Shown: positions 49,887 to 58,121 of the stretch, piece after piece
How the letters are laid out: every line of letters begins with the position of its first letter
How positions within the stretch are numbered: position 1 is the first letter of the stretch
Origin: Cubamyces lactineus
Taxonomy: Eukaryota; Basidiomycota; Agaricomycetes; Polyporales; Polyporaceae
Direction: 5' to 3'
Length of the DNA stretch: 64,000 nucleotides
Assembly (NCBI GenBank): GCA_022376465.1
Contig: JACDTU010000005.1
Location: forward strand, 236,001-300,000
Position numbers and translations under genes: made by a program
The notes under the pieces: generated by a model
The model's input: the letters and a program-made list of their open reading frames with translations, nothing else
Databases searched by the model: none
Told to the model about the DNA's origin: nothing

Positions 49887-50812
49887 ACACGTTGTGCTTG
49901 TCGTAGGAAAGCCTGATGTAGTTCCCTAGCTCGGAGGCAACTACGAAATTTCCTAAGATTTTCTTCGAGGTCTATATCTGCGTAGTTCTCCGGATTGAGG
50001 ACCTTTGCTCGCAGGTAGTCAATCTGGTTCTGAAGATATCCCGCAAAGTTCCGTACCCTCGTTGGAGGTGTAACAGCTTGTCTTGGAATAAATTCGAGTG
50101 TCTGGATGACCTGAGTTATGTATCGATGGGCTCGTTCGAGAGTCGCGTGATATCTCCTCGTGAAGTCCTCCTGTCCTAGTACTTCCAAGTTATCTGCTAT
50201 AACTCGAAGTGTATCGATCGCGTGCACCGGAAGCTGTGTTCTCCGATAGAATATCCCTGCCGTTGAGGATGCTTCTTCAACACTAGTTTCTGGAGTCGAT
50301 CGATCCGAACTATCCGTTCCTGGACTCGCTCGGGTTGGAATGGGTACGCCTATTGCTACTCCTGATTCCGCCTGAATGGCCAGAGAATTCCTATATTCTC
50401 TCCACTCGTCTGTTCTCTGAAACGCGGGTTCTTGTTCCGATACTCGAGTGCTCCGACCCGACGATGTCGAACTGGTACTTTCTACGTAAGGGATTGTCGA
50501 GCTAAAACCTCTTATCAAGGGGAATGGGGATCCTCCTGGCGATCTTGGGAGAGCAACTATATTCTCCGGGATCGCGAGTGGTGGTAAGCTCGGCAGTGTT
50601 TTGTTCCTTCCGCCTAGTACCCTGGGTGATTGTCGCAATGGGGGTTGTGTAGTTCCCTCCGTATTGACTATCGTCTCTCTGTACGTTACGAGCAAGAGAG
50701 AGTTCTGATGCGTTTCGTAGTCGTTGTCTTCCGACGTAGGCCTCTGCACTTTTAACAAGTGGAGGGTTAAAGCTTTCAGTCTAATGTTACGCTTTCGAGC
50801 GTGACTCTTAAA
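49883..50812 (-). CDS. ORF1 upstream of gag, no ATG start
   Basis: Open frame of about 290-310 codons from just inside the 5' LTR to the TGA at 49883 that overlaps the gag ATG. No ATG occurs anywhere in the frame. It encodes a Ser/Pro/Thr-rich first half (PPLRQSPRVLGGRN, PLAIPENIVALPRSPGG) and a helical second half (VIADNLEVLGQEDFTRRYHA, FAGYLQNQIDYLRAKVLNPE). An AG acceptor-like site (AAAAGTGCAG) lies near 50745, so a spliced or non-AUG start is likely. Function unknown; it may extend or regulate Gag. Confidence 0.6.
   Translation of the reverse strand, partial: FKSHARKRNIRLKALTLHLLKVQRPTSEDNDYETHQNSLLLVTYRETIVNTEGTTQPPLRQSPRVLGGRNKTLPSLPPLAIPENIVALPRSPGGSPFPLIRGFSSTIPYVESTSSTSSGRSTRVSEQEPAFQRTDEWREYRNSLAIQAESGVAIGVPIPTRASPGTDSSDRSTPETSVEEASSTAGIFYRRTQLPVHAIDTLRVIADNLEVLGQEDFTRRYHATLERAHRYITQVIQTLEFIPRQAVTPPTRVRNFAGYLQNQIDYLRAKVLNPENYADIDLEENLRKFRSCLRARELHQAFLRQAQRV
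50771..50782 (-). promoter_or_regulatory. Primer binding site, self-priming type
   Basis: Two nucleotides inside the 5' LTR, element-sense AGACTGAAAGCT is fully complementary over 12 nt to AGCTTTCAGTCT in the LTR (50951-50962). No tRNA 3' end that I know matches this site. This is the arrangement of Tf1/sushi elements, where the start of the RNA folds back to prime reverse transcription. Confidence 0.72.
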
Positions 50813-51326
50813 CTATCAAGCCTTAAGACGTCAATGAATAGAGAGCTTGTATCTATTCAGCTACTAGCCCTAGCTTGTCGAAGATAAGCGCGTAGTAGTA
50901 TTTGCAGTTGAAAGCGAGTTAACGAGCAACCAAAGTCGTATTTCGCGAAGAGACTGAAAGCTGAGGGTCGCTCTATGGCGTCGCCTCTTATATACATGTA
51001 TGCAGGCCTGTAGACGGAATGTTCTAGCGTGTACATGGACTTTCTGGTGCGTAGTAGTCAGCGCTAGTCGAACCTAGTAACACTGTGGCAGTGCTGCTGT
51101 GGACTGTGCAGAAGCGCCTGTGCACTGCGCGGAAGTAACTGTGCACTGTGCAGCAGTAACTGTGCATAGAAAGTCCTAGAGAGTCCTAGATAATACGAGA
51201 CCATTCCTGTCTTTAAGAACCGTAGCTAGAATCCTAGAGTCCGCCATATTCGTATAGTACAGAGACGGAAGTAGAGACCATACCAAATCGTACAGTTCGT
51301 AAGACGCCTATCGTACATTTGTAACA
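50785..51326 (-). repeat. 5' LTR of the gypsy element
   Basis: 542 bp, identical by eye to 42427-42968. The predicted start of R is at 50962 (see primer site), with U3 from 51326 to 50963. Confidence 0.95.
50988..50994 (-). promoter_or_regulatory. LTR TATA box (TATATAA)
   Basis: In element sense TATATAAGAGG; its first T is 32 nt upstream of AGCTTTCAGTCT, the predicted first bases of the transcript. The spacing fits an RNA polymerase II TATA promoter. Confidence 0.75.
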
Positions 51327-52545
51327 CCACATGAACTGCTGTCCTTTTGCAAGCCGTGAACGAGCGTGTTCCCGAGGTTCTGAAGCTCGATACGGAGCTC
51401 GGCACGACTCCAGGCTTGTATGGCCTTGACGAGCCTCTGAACAGGTCCCGTCTTCGCTTTCGATGGCTGGGCAACCTGCGAGTCCCCTTGAAACTAAACG
51501 GTGAGTATGTTGGTTTCTCTGGTGCATCAAGCCACCTACCGTACTGAATGATCCTTGCATTAAAGTCAACGTGGAACGCGACCCAATGCGTGTTCTCGAG
51601 GTTGGCAGGGAAATACAGTTGCTGTATGCCGCTATTGACACGTTCCTTGATATCAAGTAGGACCGTTGGAACTGGCCCATCGGGGCGCTTGCCGCTGTAT
51701 GCAAGGATACAGTGCTGGAACGACAAGGTGACAACAGCGAGGCACTTTTCGAGGTCGGGTCGTCCACGGACACGAGAAGCAAGGTGAGTAGTGAGCATGT
51801 CGATGAGCTCGTCGTCTAACCATGCTTCAGAGAGAAGTATCGCGAGCGTATCCGTTGTGGTTGCGGCGCCGTATGCACGAAGGTCGGCCCCCCAGGCTAG
51901 GTTGTCGAGAATGGTATGTACCTTGTTGGTCATGTCGTTATGGCCATGTTTTTGAACATATCGGTCTAGCCACTTGGAGGCAGTATGCCACCGTGCCATC
52001 TTCTCGAGGACTCGAGACATTTCACGCCAGTACGTGAGCACGTACAGCGGAAGACGAGATTGCTTGTAGCGGGAGTCTACGACCGAGCTCGCACCATCGA
52101 ACCAAGCCTGTCCAAAGCTCTGCTCGAGCTTTTCAATGAACGGCTTAGGCGGAATGGGGCGCATGCGGAAGTTCATCCCCTGCAGATCTTCGGTGGGCGG
52201 ATCATGGTGGAATGCTTTTTCGGCTTTCTCGAAGACCAGACGCGGGGGTTGCGAGGGAAGGTCTGCCTGTAGGAACGACGCGACGGATGTCTTCGGGTCA
52301 GGGAGCATCCCCTTCTGATCAGGAGGTATAGCAAGGACTTGTCTGCGAGCGGCGAGGACAACAGAGGGAGTTTGAGCAGCAGGGTAGGTCTTCTTCTGTC
52401 GAATCCACTCCGACTCCTTCCACTGAGCAAGTAGATCAATATCGTCAAGCAGAATTATGGTGTCCATAGCCTGCAGTGTTGTGAACGTCGACGTATGCAG
52501 CACGGTTTGAGACAGGAATCGAGAGGGCTGACTACGGCTGACCAC
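51327..52545 (-). pseudogene. Ulp1 protease part (5' portion) of the interrupted Ulp1-transposase gene
   Basis: Begins at ATG 52545 or 52467 (MDTIILLDDIDLLAQW). A helical region of about 300 residues (KMARWHTASKWLDRYVQKHG, LLSEAWLDDELIDMLTTHLA) is followed by a C48/Ulp1 cysteine protease: catalytic His in NLENTHWVAFHVDF, Asp in QYG-DS (after an intron starting GTAGGT near 51525), then QNLGNTLVHGLQ and KDSSSC. The retrotransposon enters exactly at the Cys-Gly codons; the sequence resumes at 42426. Such SUMO-protease-like domains accompany several eukaryotic DNA transposons. The frame across the insertion site is continuous once the target duplication is counted once. Confidence 0.8.
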
Positions 52546-52845
52546 AATACATAGTATGCGTGGTGTTTACATGTCAGATTTAGTCTATACAAAGACTCCT
52601 AGAGGACCTTTTAGCTTGGACTATGGCTTTCTAACAGTGGTTTATATGCGTAAGACCATTTGATAAGTAGACTAGTACAGGTATATACTTCACGACAAGC
52701 CGATGCAGCTGGTAGCCTCATGGTTAGGCGCGCTCGTCCAGCCGGACCGGGATATTTGTCCGGACATGCCATATAGGTTCAGCGAGGTCAAGGGGCATTT
52801 TGTCCGGTATCCCACAGTGGGTTGGGGGTCGAATTTGGGCCATTT
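52546..52845. other. Right non-coding end of the DNA transposon
   Basis: Upstream region of the Ulp1-transposase gene, presumably its promoter, merging into the subterminal zone with TGTCCGG motifs (about 52757, 52801). No further gene. Confidence 0.55.
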
Positions 52846-52898
52846 TGTCCGGAAAAAATGTCGCTGGGCCCCCCTCCGGGGGCCCAGTTTTGTCCGGA
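52846..52898. repeat. Right subterminal hairpin flanked by TGTCCGGA
   Basis: TGTCCGGA-AAAAAT, then a perfect 10-bp stem CTGGGCCCCC / CTCC loop / GGGGGCCCAG (52864-52887), then TTTTGTCCGGA. It aligns in direct orientation with 36861-36908 at the flanks, while the stem differs, suggesting that structure rather than stem sequence is kept. Confidence 0.85.
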
Positions 52899-52914
52899 AC
52901 CTGATATGGCTGGC

Positions 52915-52936
52915 CCTACTATAATCGGGGGTCCTG
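52915..52936 (-). repeat. Right terminal inverted repeat (22 bp)
   Basis: Perfect reverse complement of 36768-36789; followed by the duplicated ATCGTA at 52937-52942. Confidence 0.93.
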
Positions 52937-53184
52937 ATCGTACTCGCCGGAAGAGAGATGCAGTCGGTCGGAATCACGCGCGCAGTGGTATGGGCGCCTA
53001 ATTGGGCGCCCAGGGACGCGACGACATCGGGCGCTTAGCCACAACGACCTGCTGAACGCCGTCATCTCTGCGCAGCCTGAGCTGAGCGAGGGTCCCGGCG
53101 CGTACCTCCTCTTGCTCCTCGACGAGCACGGACGCTCCCTCAGCGCGGACCACGACGAGCTCAGAGACGACACATTTCCCTGCG

Positions 53185-55648
53185 ATGGGCCTCTTCCCCA
53201 AACTTGGCGATGGGTCCGGCTCCTCGCTTCCCTTCCCAATCCTCCTTGTGGCTGGGATTTGCACAGTGATCGCGACGTTCGTCTCAGCGATGTCGATTGT
53301 CATGCACCTCAAAAACTATCGCAAACCACACCTACAACGGTACGTCCTTGCGGTTGTTTCTATGGCTACGGCAGCTGAATCTGCAATTGCAGGCAAGTGG
53401 TGCGAATCATGCTCATGGTGCCACTGTACGCGATCGCATCCTTCATATCATTATTCTCTCTGGAGGCAGCGTTCTTCATTGATGCTATACGAGACGTCTA
53501 TGAGGTACGCAAGCTTGTACTGTAACGCTCTGCTCAAGGCGAGGCTGAAGCTATCCCCAGGCCTTTGTAATCTACTGTTTCTTTGACTTGCTCATTGCAT
53601 ATCTCGGCGGGGAGCGGTCGCTCCTGATCCTGCTCCATGGTCGCCCACCCAAATATCCCGTCTTTCCTGGCAACCTGTTCTGGAGGGAAGTTGATGTTAG
53701 CGACCCGTATACCTTCCTGTTCCTGAAGCGCGGCGTCATTCGTATGTGAATCCTGTTACTTCCCTACCACTCACTCATGTCCGCTCCCAGAGTACGTACA
53801 AGTGAAGCCAATACTCGCACTCGCAACGGTCATTCTCAAGGCTATCGGAAAGTATAACGAGGGCGACCTCCGCGCCGGGTCTGGGTACCTCTATGTCAGT
53901 ATCGTGTACAACGTTAGCATATGCTTGGCGCTGTACTGTCTCGCTATCTTCTGGATGTGCGTAAGCGAAGACTTGAAGCCCTTCCGGTACGTCGCCGTGT
54001 CTTGCCTTAAGGACCGCAGATTATTGTAAAGTAAGACTAACTGATTCTCAACAGCCCAATGCCCAAGTTCCTGTGCGTCAAGGGTATACTTTTCTTCTCG
54101 TTCTGGCAGTCGATCTTCATCTCTATCCTCGTCGCCGGTGGAGCGATCAAGAAGTTAGGGCCGTATACCGATAGCGAACACATTTCTCTTGGCCTCACGG
54201 ACACCCTCATCTGTTTCGAGATGCCCTTCTTCGCGATCGCGCACATGTACGCCTTCGCGACGCGCGACTACATTGACAAGCACGCAGCTTATGTTGCGCG
54301 CATGCCATTCCCCCACGCGTTTCGGGACGCGTTCGGGTTCAAGGACGTGGTGGAGGACGTCAAGGTCACGCTCCGCGGCGAAGGCATGGACTACCGCGAA
54401 TTCGAACCAAGCGAGGGGCAGATTCACCAGGGTGCCGGTCGTGACAGGCGGATCCGTGCTGGGCTACGCTATAGTCAGGGCGGACGACGCAAGTATTGGC
54501 TCCCACAGCCTGCCACCGCTTCCCGGCCTTCGACCAAGTTCGAGCGCAGGGTGAACAGAGCCGTCGAGCGCATTGCAGGATCCAACCAAACGGAAGAGGT
54601 ATATGCGCCATTGCTCCGTAATCAAGCAGCGGACGTTGTACACACAGCGCATGACCTGCGTTCTCCCCCTGATGAGGGCTTCTCGCTCTTCGCGGGAGAC
54701 GACCTGGCAGAGGAAGGCTACGACCTGCCGTTTGGCGATCTGGACGATATGGACGAAGAGCTCTTCGAACATAGCCGACAATACCTCTTTGGGGACTACA
54801 ACTACCCGTGCGTCGACATCAGCTCTGAACTCGCGCGCAAGACGATGTGGATCGAAGAAGAACGCATCCTCCGCGACGAGCACAGCGCGTGGTTCTCGCC
54901 TGTAGGCGGGGCGCGCCGTGCTCCCGCATACGGCGCAGTGGACAGCTCTGCGCCGCGTCCTAGGGTCGACTCGAACGGCTCAGACGGCATGCGCGCCAAG
55001 GGCAAGATGCGAGAGGTGCGCATTGCGCCGCAGGACATCGTCATTGACAAGGAGACGGAGCGTCTCTCGTCCCCGCGCGGGTCCGGCGGAGTCCAGCTGC
55101 GCTACACGAGCGCAAAGACATCCCCAGTCAACTCCCCGAAGGCGCGAACGCCCATCGCGCAGTCAATATCCCGCACTGGCTCGTCGTCACCACAAACCGG
55201 TTCCTCGTCCAAGAGCAGCCCGCGCAATGGCCGGCCGCCTCCGTCGCCCAAGCCTCCTACGGAACGCCCAGTCTTGCCCCCGGACGCGGTTGACCTGGTC
55301 GTGGAGGACCCACACGCGGGCCAGGAGGAGATGACGCGGGAACGGCGCAAGGGCGAGCCCGCTGTGCGCGGTGGGTCTGCGCTGCATCGCGTGTACCGCC
55401 GCGGGTACGTCGTCGAGGCGGATGGGCAGCGCGAGCGGGGCGAAGTCGAGGTCGAGCATGCTGGCTCGTCCATGTCACCACAAGCCGAGGAGCGGGAAGT
55501 GTTTGGTGTTGGAGACGACGCGGACGTGGACGAGCTGACGGACCTCGAGCAGCATGCGGTCGAGGAAGTCGTGGTCGTGCGGGCAGAAACACCCCCTGCG
55601 CATACGCGCATCATCGTCGACGTGCCGGAGGACAATCCTTGGGCATAG
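53185..55648 (+). CDS. TMEM184 / organic solute transporter alpha-like membrane protein
   Basis: Seven-span protein of the OST-alpha/TMEM184 (DUF300) family, probably in plasma or vacuolar membrane; substrate unknown. Starts MGLFPKLGDGSGSSLPFPI. Spans and family blocks are ILLVAGICTVIATFVSAMSI, HLKNYRKPHLQR, RIMLMVPLYAIASFISLF, EAAFFIDAIRDVYEAFVIYC, LGGERSLL, QYVQVKPILALATVILKAIG, YVSIVYNVSICLALYCLAIF and PKFLCVKGILFFSFWQSIFI. The long last exon (from 54058) adds a hydrophilic tail of over 350 residues, rich in Ser, Pro and Arg, which is larger than in animal members. About five introns. Its promoter region was split by the transposon, whose right end is 249 bp upstream of the ATG. Confidence 0.88.
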
Positions 55649-55825
55649 CGTCAAGGTTGAACACTCACCGAGGTCCGCACTATCTATTTATTTCTAGGAT
55701 TTTGGGACGTTGGCTGTATTATACCTACCTACCTAGCAATGGTCTGAATGGAGAGCACATGCGTAATGCTGTTACCCTAGTGGTTTTGATGGCATACTAC
55801 ATACGGCTCTTATGCGTGAACGACA

Positions 55826-56907
55826 TCAATTACAAGGCGCGTCCTTCAGGCTCTCGACGCTCTTCTGCAGCATCTCCTGAGCCCACTTGACTTTCTCGTT
55901 CTCGCTCTCCCCGCTTCGCTTCGCTTGCAGTAGCACGACCAACGATAAGAAGACCGTGTACCACAGCCGCTTCGTCTTCTGTCGCGCGAACACGATGACG
56001 GGTCCGCCGTAGCCTTCAACGAACGCCTGGCTCGGGTTGAGCAGCATCGTCTCCAACAGCGGGTCGCCCCAGAGTGCATGCGAAACGGACGCGAACGACG
56101 TGACCGCGACCTCTGCGTCTTCCCCGCCTGGAGCACCCGTCTCGAGGTCGAAGTCGACATACGTCGACTCTTCGTCTCCGGTGAACGAGATCAGCGACGG
56201 GACCTCGCAGTCGTCAAACAGGAAAAAGCCGATCGCGCGCGAAAGCGTTCGGCGCATGTCCTCGTATGGGAGCGCAATGCCCGCCTCGTGTGCCTCTTCG
56301 AGCACGCCCTCGAGGAGGAGCGTGAAGGCCTCCTGCCAACTGTAGAGCGCATCCTGTTCTTGCGAGGGCAGCCCGAACCAGTCGTTCTGCACGCGCTCGT
56401 GCAGCTGCTTGAGGTATGAACCTGTGCGGAGGTCGAGCAGGGCGGCTTGGCGGGGTGAGAGCTTTCCGGACGCGCGCGCGGCGGAGAGCGGGACGCCGCG
56501 GGGGTGTCCGAGTAGGAGGTAGGGGTAGGGGACGATGGAGTTGGAGGTGTCGAGTGCGTGCACGGGGAGATGGGGAATATCGGTTTGCGACGAGAGGAGT
56601 TTGAGAAGAGCGTGTTCGGTTGCAAGGGTATTTGGAGCGTAGGTCACGGAGGCCGCGGACGTTGGGAGGGTAGCTTTGAGGATATAAGTATAAGATGTCC
56701 CGTCATCTACGCGGACGGCATATGCCTTGGTAGGGGTGAAGATCCTAGGTGGCGGCATGAGTCCTTTCAGTCTCCCAATGCGACGAGGACTGCCCAGACG
56801 CACTCGAAACCGGTACGATTAAGAGGCTTGAACTCGGTGATAGTGGTAGATCCTCCGCGATGCTTTTCGAGGATGCGTTGCGCATCTTCTAATGTTACGT
56901 CCCCCAT
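55826..56907 (-). CDS. Diverged phosphotransferase (APH-fold) protein
   Basis: Exon 1 (from 56907) reads MGDVTLEDAQRILEKHRGGS, TTITEFKPLNRTG; a 47-nt intron then leads in frame to the main exon (LMPPPRIFTPTKAYAVRVDD...). The beta-strand region YTYILKATLP, hinge LLGHPRGVPLSAA, helix TGSYLKQLHERVQNDWFGLP and the end segment WGDPLLETMLLNPSQAFVEG resemble fungal aminoglycoside-phosphotransferase-like proteins. The usual catalytic HGDxxxxN loop is not visible; the matching area reads PSLISFTGDEESTYVDFDLE. A hydrophobic stretch LWYTVFLSLVVLLQAK lies near the C-terminus. It may be a non-catalytic relative. About 330 residues. Confidence 0.62.
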
Positions 56908-57051
56908 ATCAAGGTTCGTGTTACAGCTTCCCAGGTAGAGTAGCTAGTGCGGACAGTAGCAGCGCGTAGAAAGCTGCAAGCGGCGTGAGTGGATGGGTTC
57001 AAGGAGCAATCGCTTAGCGCTGAATAAGATAACGCACGAACGGTTGGGCGC

Positions 57052-57915
57052 CTATAGTACTTGGACAATCGGCGTCGGAGGACCATCTGCGCCTGGCGTA
57101 CCGTCCGGAGTATGCTCGCCATTGCCGAGCACTTCTTCAAGCTCCTCTTCCTCCTCACTATCGTTGCTCTGCCTGCCACTCGGGGTCTCCGTACCCTCGC
57201 TAGGTTCGGGCGCGGGTGTGACTTCGGTTGTGGCACCCGGGATGCGCGGATCCCAATCCAACTCCTCTGGTTCCTCCTGCTCGACCTCGACGCGTGCCTT
57301 CCAGTCGTACTTGTCGCGGAGGAGCGTAACAGCGCGGGTCGCACGCTCGACTCGCTGATCGTGCTCGACTCGTATCTGCTCGCACTCCTGCAGGACGTCG
57401 TCGTATTCGACGTGCTTTCCACCGGGGCGCGGCGCGTGGCCTAGGACTCCGAGTGAGCCCTTCGTCTCCATGTGCTCCGCGAGGTGTCGGACGGTCTCGT
57501 TCTCGTAGCGTAGGACGTCCGTGGTTTGCTGATTACGCAGAAGAGGAATGAGCTCGTTGTCGAGTTGTGCGTCCGTCAAGGGTACACGCGGGTGCAGGGC
57601 GATCTTCTCGTATGGGTTCCCTTGCGTGCTGGTGCCTGCCTGATGCGCGGCCAGAAGCGACATGGACAAGTTATGGGATTGGGAGAGCAGGATGTTGTAC
57701 TTGGAGAGAATGTCGGGCCATGCAGGCATGACTGGCTGTCCGCCCATCTCTATCGTCCGTTGCAGAAGTTGTATGGACTCGATAATCTGGTTTGCCTTGA
57801 ACTTGAGCGATTCAAGTTGCGAAACAGGGAGGGCCTGGAGGTCGAAAGGGAGGCCAGCCGTCTCGGCGGGCTGCATACCAGGCAGAGGGGGGTAGCTTGT
57901 AGATGAGGATGCCAT
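57052..57915 (-). CDS. MED8: Mediator complex subunit 8
   Basis: Head-module subunit of the RNA polymerase II Mediator. One exon of 287 codons. The diagnostic N-terminal helices are LPVSQLESLKFKANQIIESI QLLQRTIE and MPAWPDILSKYNILLSQSHN LSMSLL, followed by the conserved YEKIALHPRVPLTDAQLDNE LIPLLRNQQTTDVL. The coiled part (DVLQECEQIRVEHDQRVERA) and an acidic Pro/Glu tail (VEQEEPEELDWDPRIPG) complete the protein. Divergent from NDC1 with 206 bp between start codons. Confidence 0.88.
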   Translation of the reverse strand: MASSSTSYPPLPGMQPAETAGLPFDLQALPVSQLESLKFKANQIIESIQLLQRTIEMGGQPVMPAWPDILSKYNILLSQSHNLSMSLLAAHQAGTSTQGNPYEKIALHPRVPLTDAQLDNELIPLLRNQQTTDVLRYENETVRHLAEHMETKGSLGVLGHAPRPGGKHVEYDDVLQECEQIRVEHDQRVERATRAVTLLRDKYDWKARVEVEQEEPEELDWDPRIPGATTEVTPAPEPSEGTETPSGRQSNDSEEEEELEEVLGNGEHTPDGTPGADGPPTPIVQVL

Positions 57916-58121
57916 GATATTCTCCCAGACAAGGCAACCAGTAGTACAGGCTTATAAGGAGGATAGACTGCAGAGGACAAGTTGAAGGACGCGCTTCGCC
58001 ACCGACACGCGAACTCCCACGGACATTGCCGACCAGCGCGACATAGCCACGTGACGCTGGGACGCGCCGAACGCGTTGAGCTCAAGCCTCGCCGCGTTCA
58101 TCGTCGACCTCATCGTCCACG
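57916..58121. promoter_or_regulatory. Shared divergent promoter MED8 / NDC1
   Basis: Only 206 bp separate the start codons of MED8 and NDC1, so both promoters must overlap here. No TATA box is obvious. Confidence 0.5.

Larger units (their letters stand above)
42427..51326 (-). mobile_element. Ty3/gypsy LTR retrotransposon, chromovirus type, complete and recent
   Basis: Full-length 8900-bp element read on the minus strand: 5' LTR (50785-51326), self-priming-like primer site, ORF1 without ATG, gag, pol (protease, reverse transcriptase, RNase H, integrase, chromodomain), an extra 3' ORF, polypurine tract and 3' LTR (42427-42968). The LTRs are 542 bp each and I find no difference between them by eye. 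Target duplication CCACA at 42422-42426 and 51327-51331. All reading frames are intact, so it could be active. It interrupts the host transposon's gene. Confidence 0.96.
36768..52936 (-). mobile_element. TIR DNA transposon with Ulp1-transposase gene, carrying a nested LTR retrotransposon
   Basis: Total 16169 bp, of which 8905 bp come from the later retrotransposon (element plus one target copy), leaving an original element of about 7.26 kb. Borders: perfect 22-bp terminal inverted repeats (start CAGGACCCCCGATTATAG) and flanking 6-bp duplications ATCGTA. Subterminal zones on both sides have multiple TGTCCGGA motifs and a GC-rich hairpin. The internal minus-strand gene encodes an Ulp1-like protease followed by an RNase-H-type transposase. 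The element sits in the short divergent promoter between PEX19 and the TMEM184-like gene. I cannot place it in a named superfamily: its termini and 6-bp duplication fit neither P (8 bp) nor CACTA (3 bp), and Kyakuja-Dileera-Zisupton elements are the closest idea for fungi. Confidence 0.88.

Noticed and set aside
52994..53184. Upstream coding exon of the TMEM184-like gene
   Set aside because: Open frames exist, but none splices to the ATG at 53185 with a signal or membrane feature; the family usually begins near this first span.
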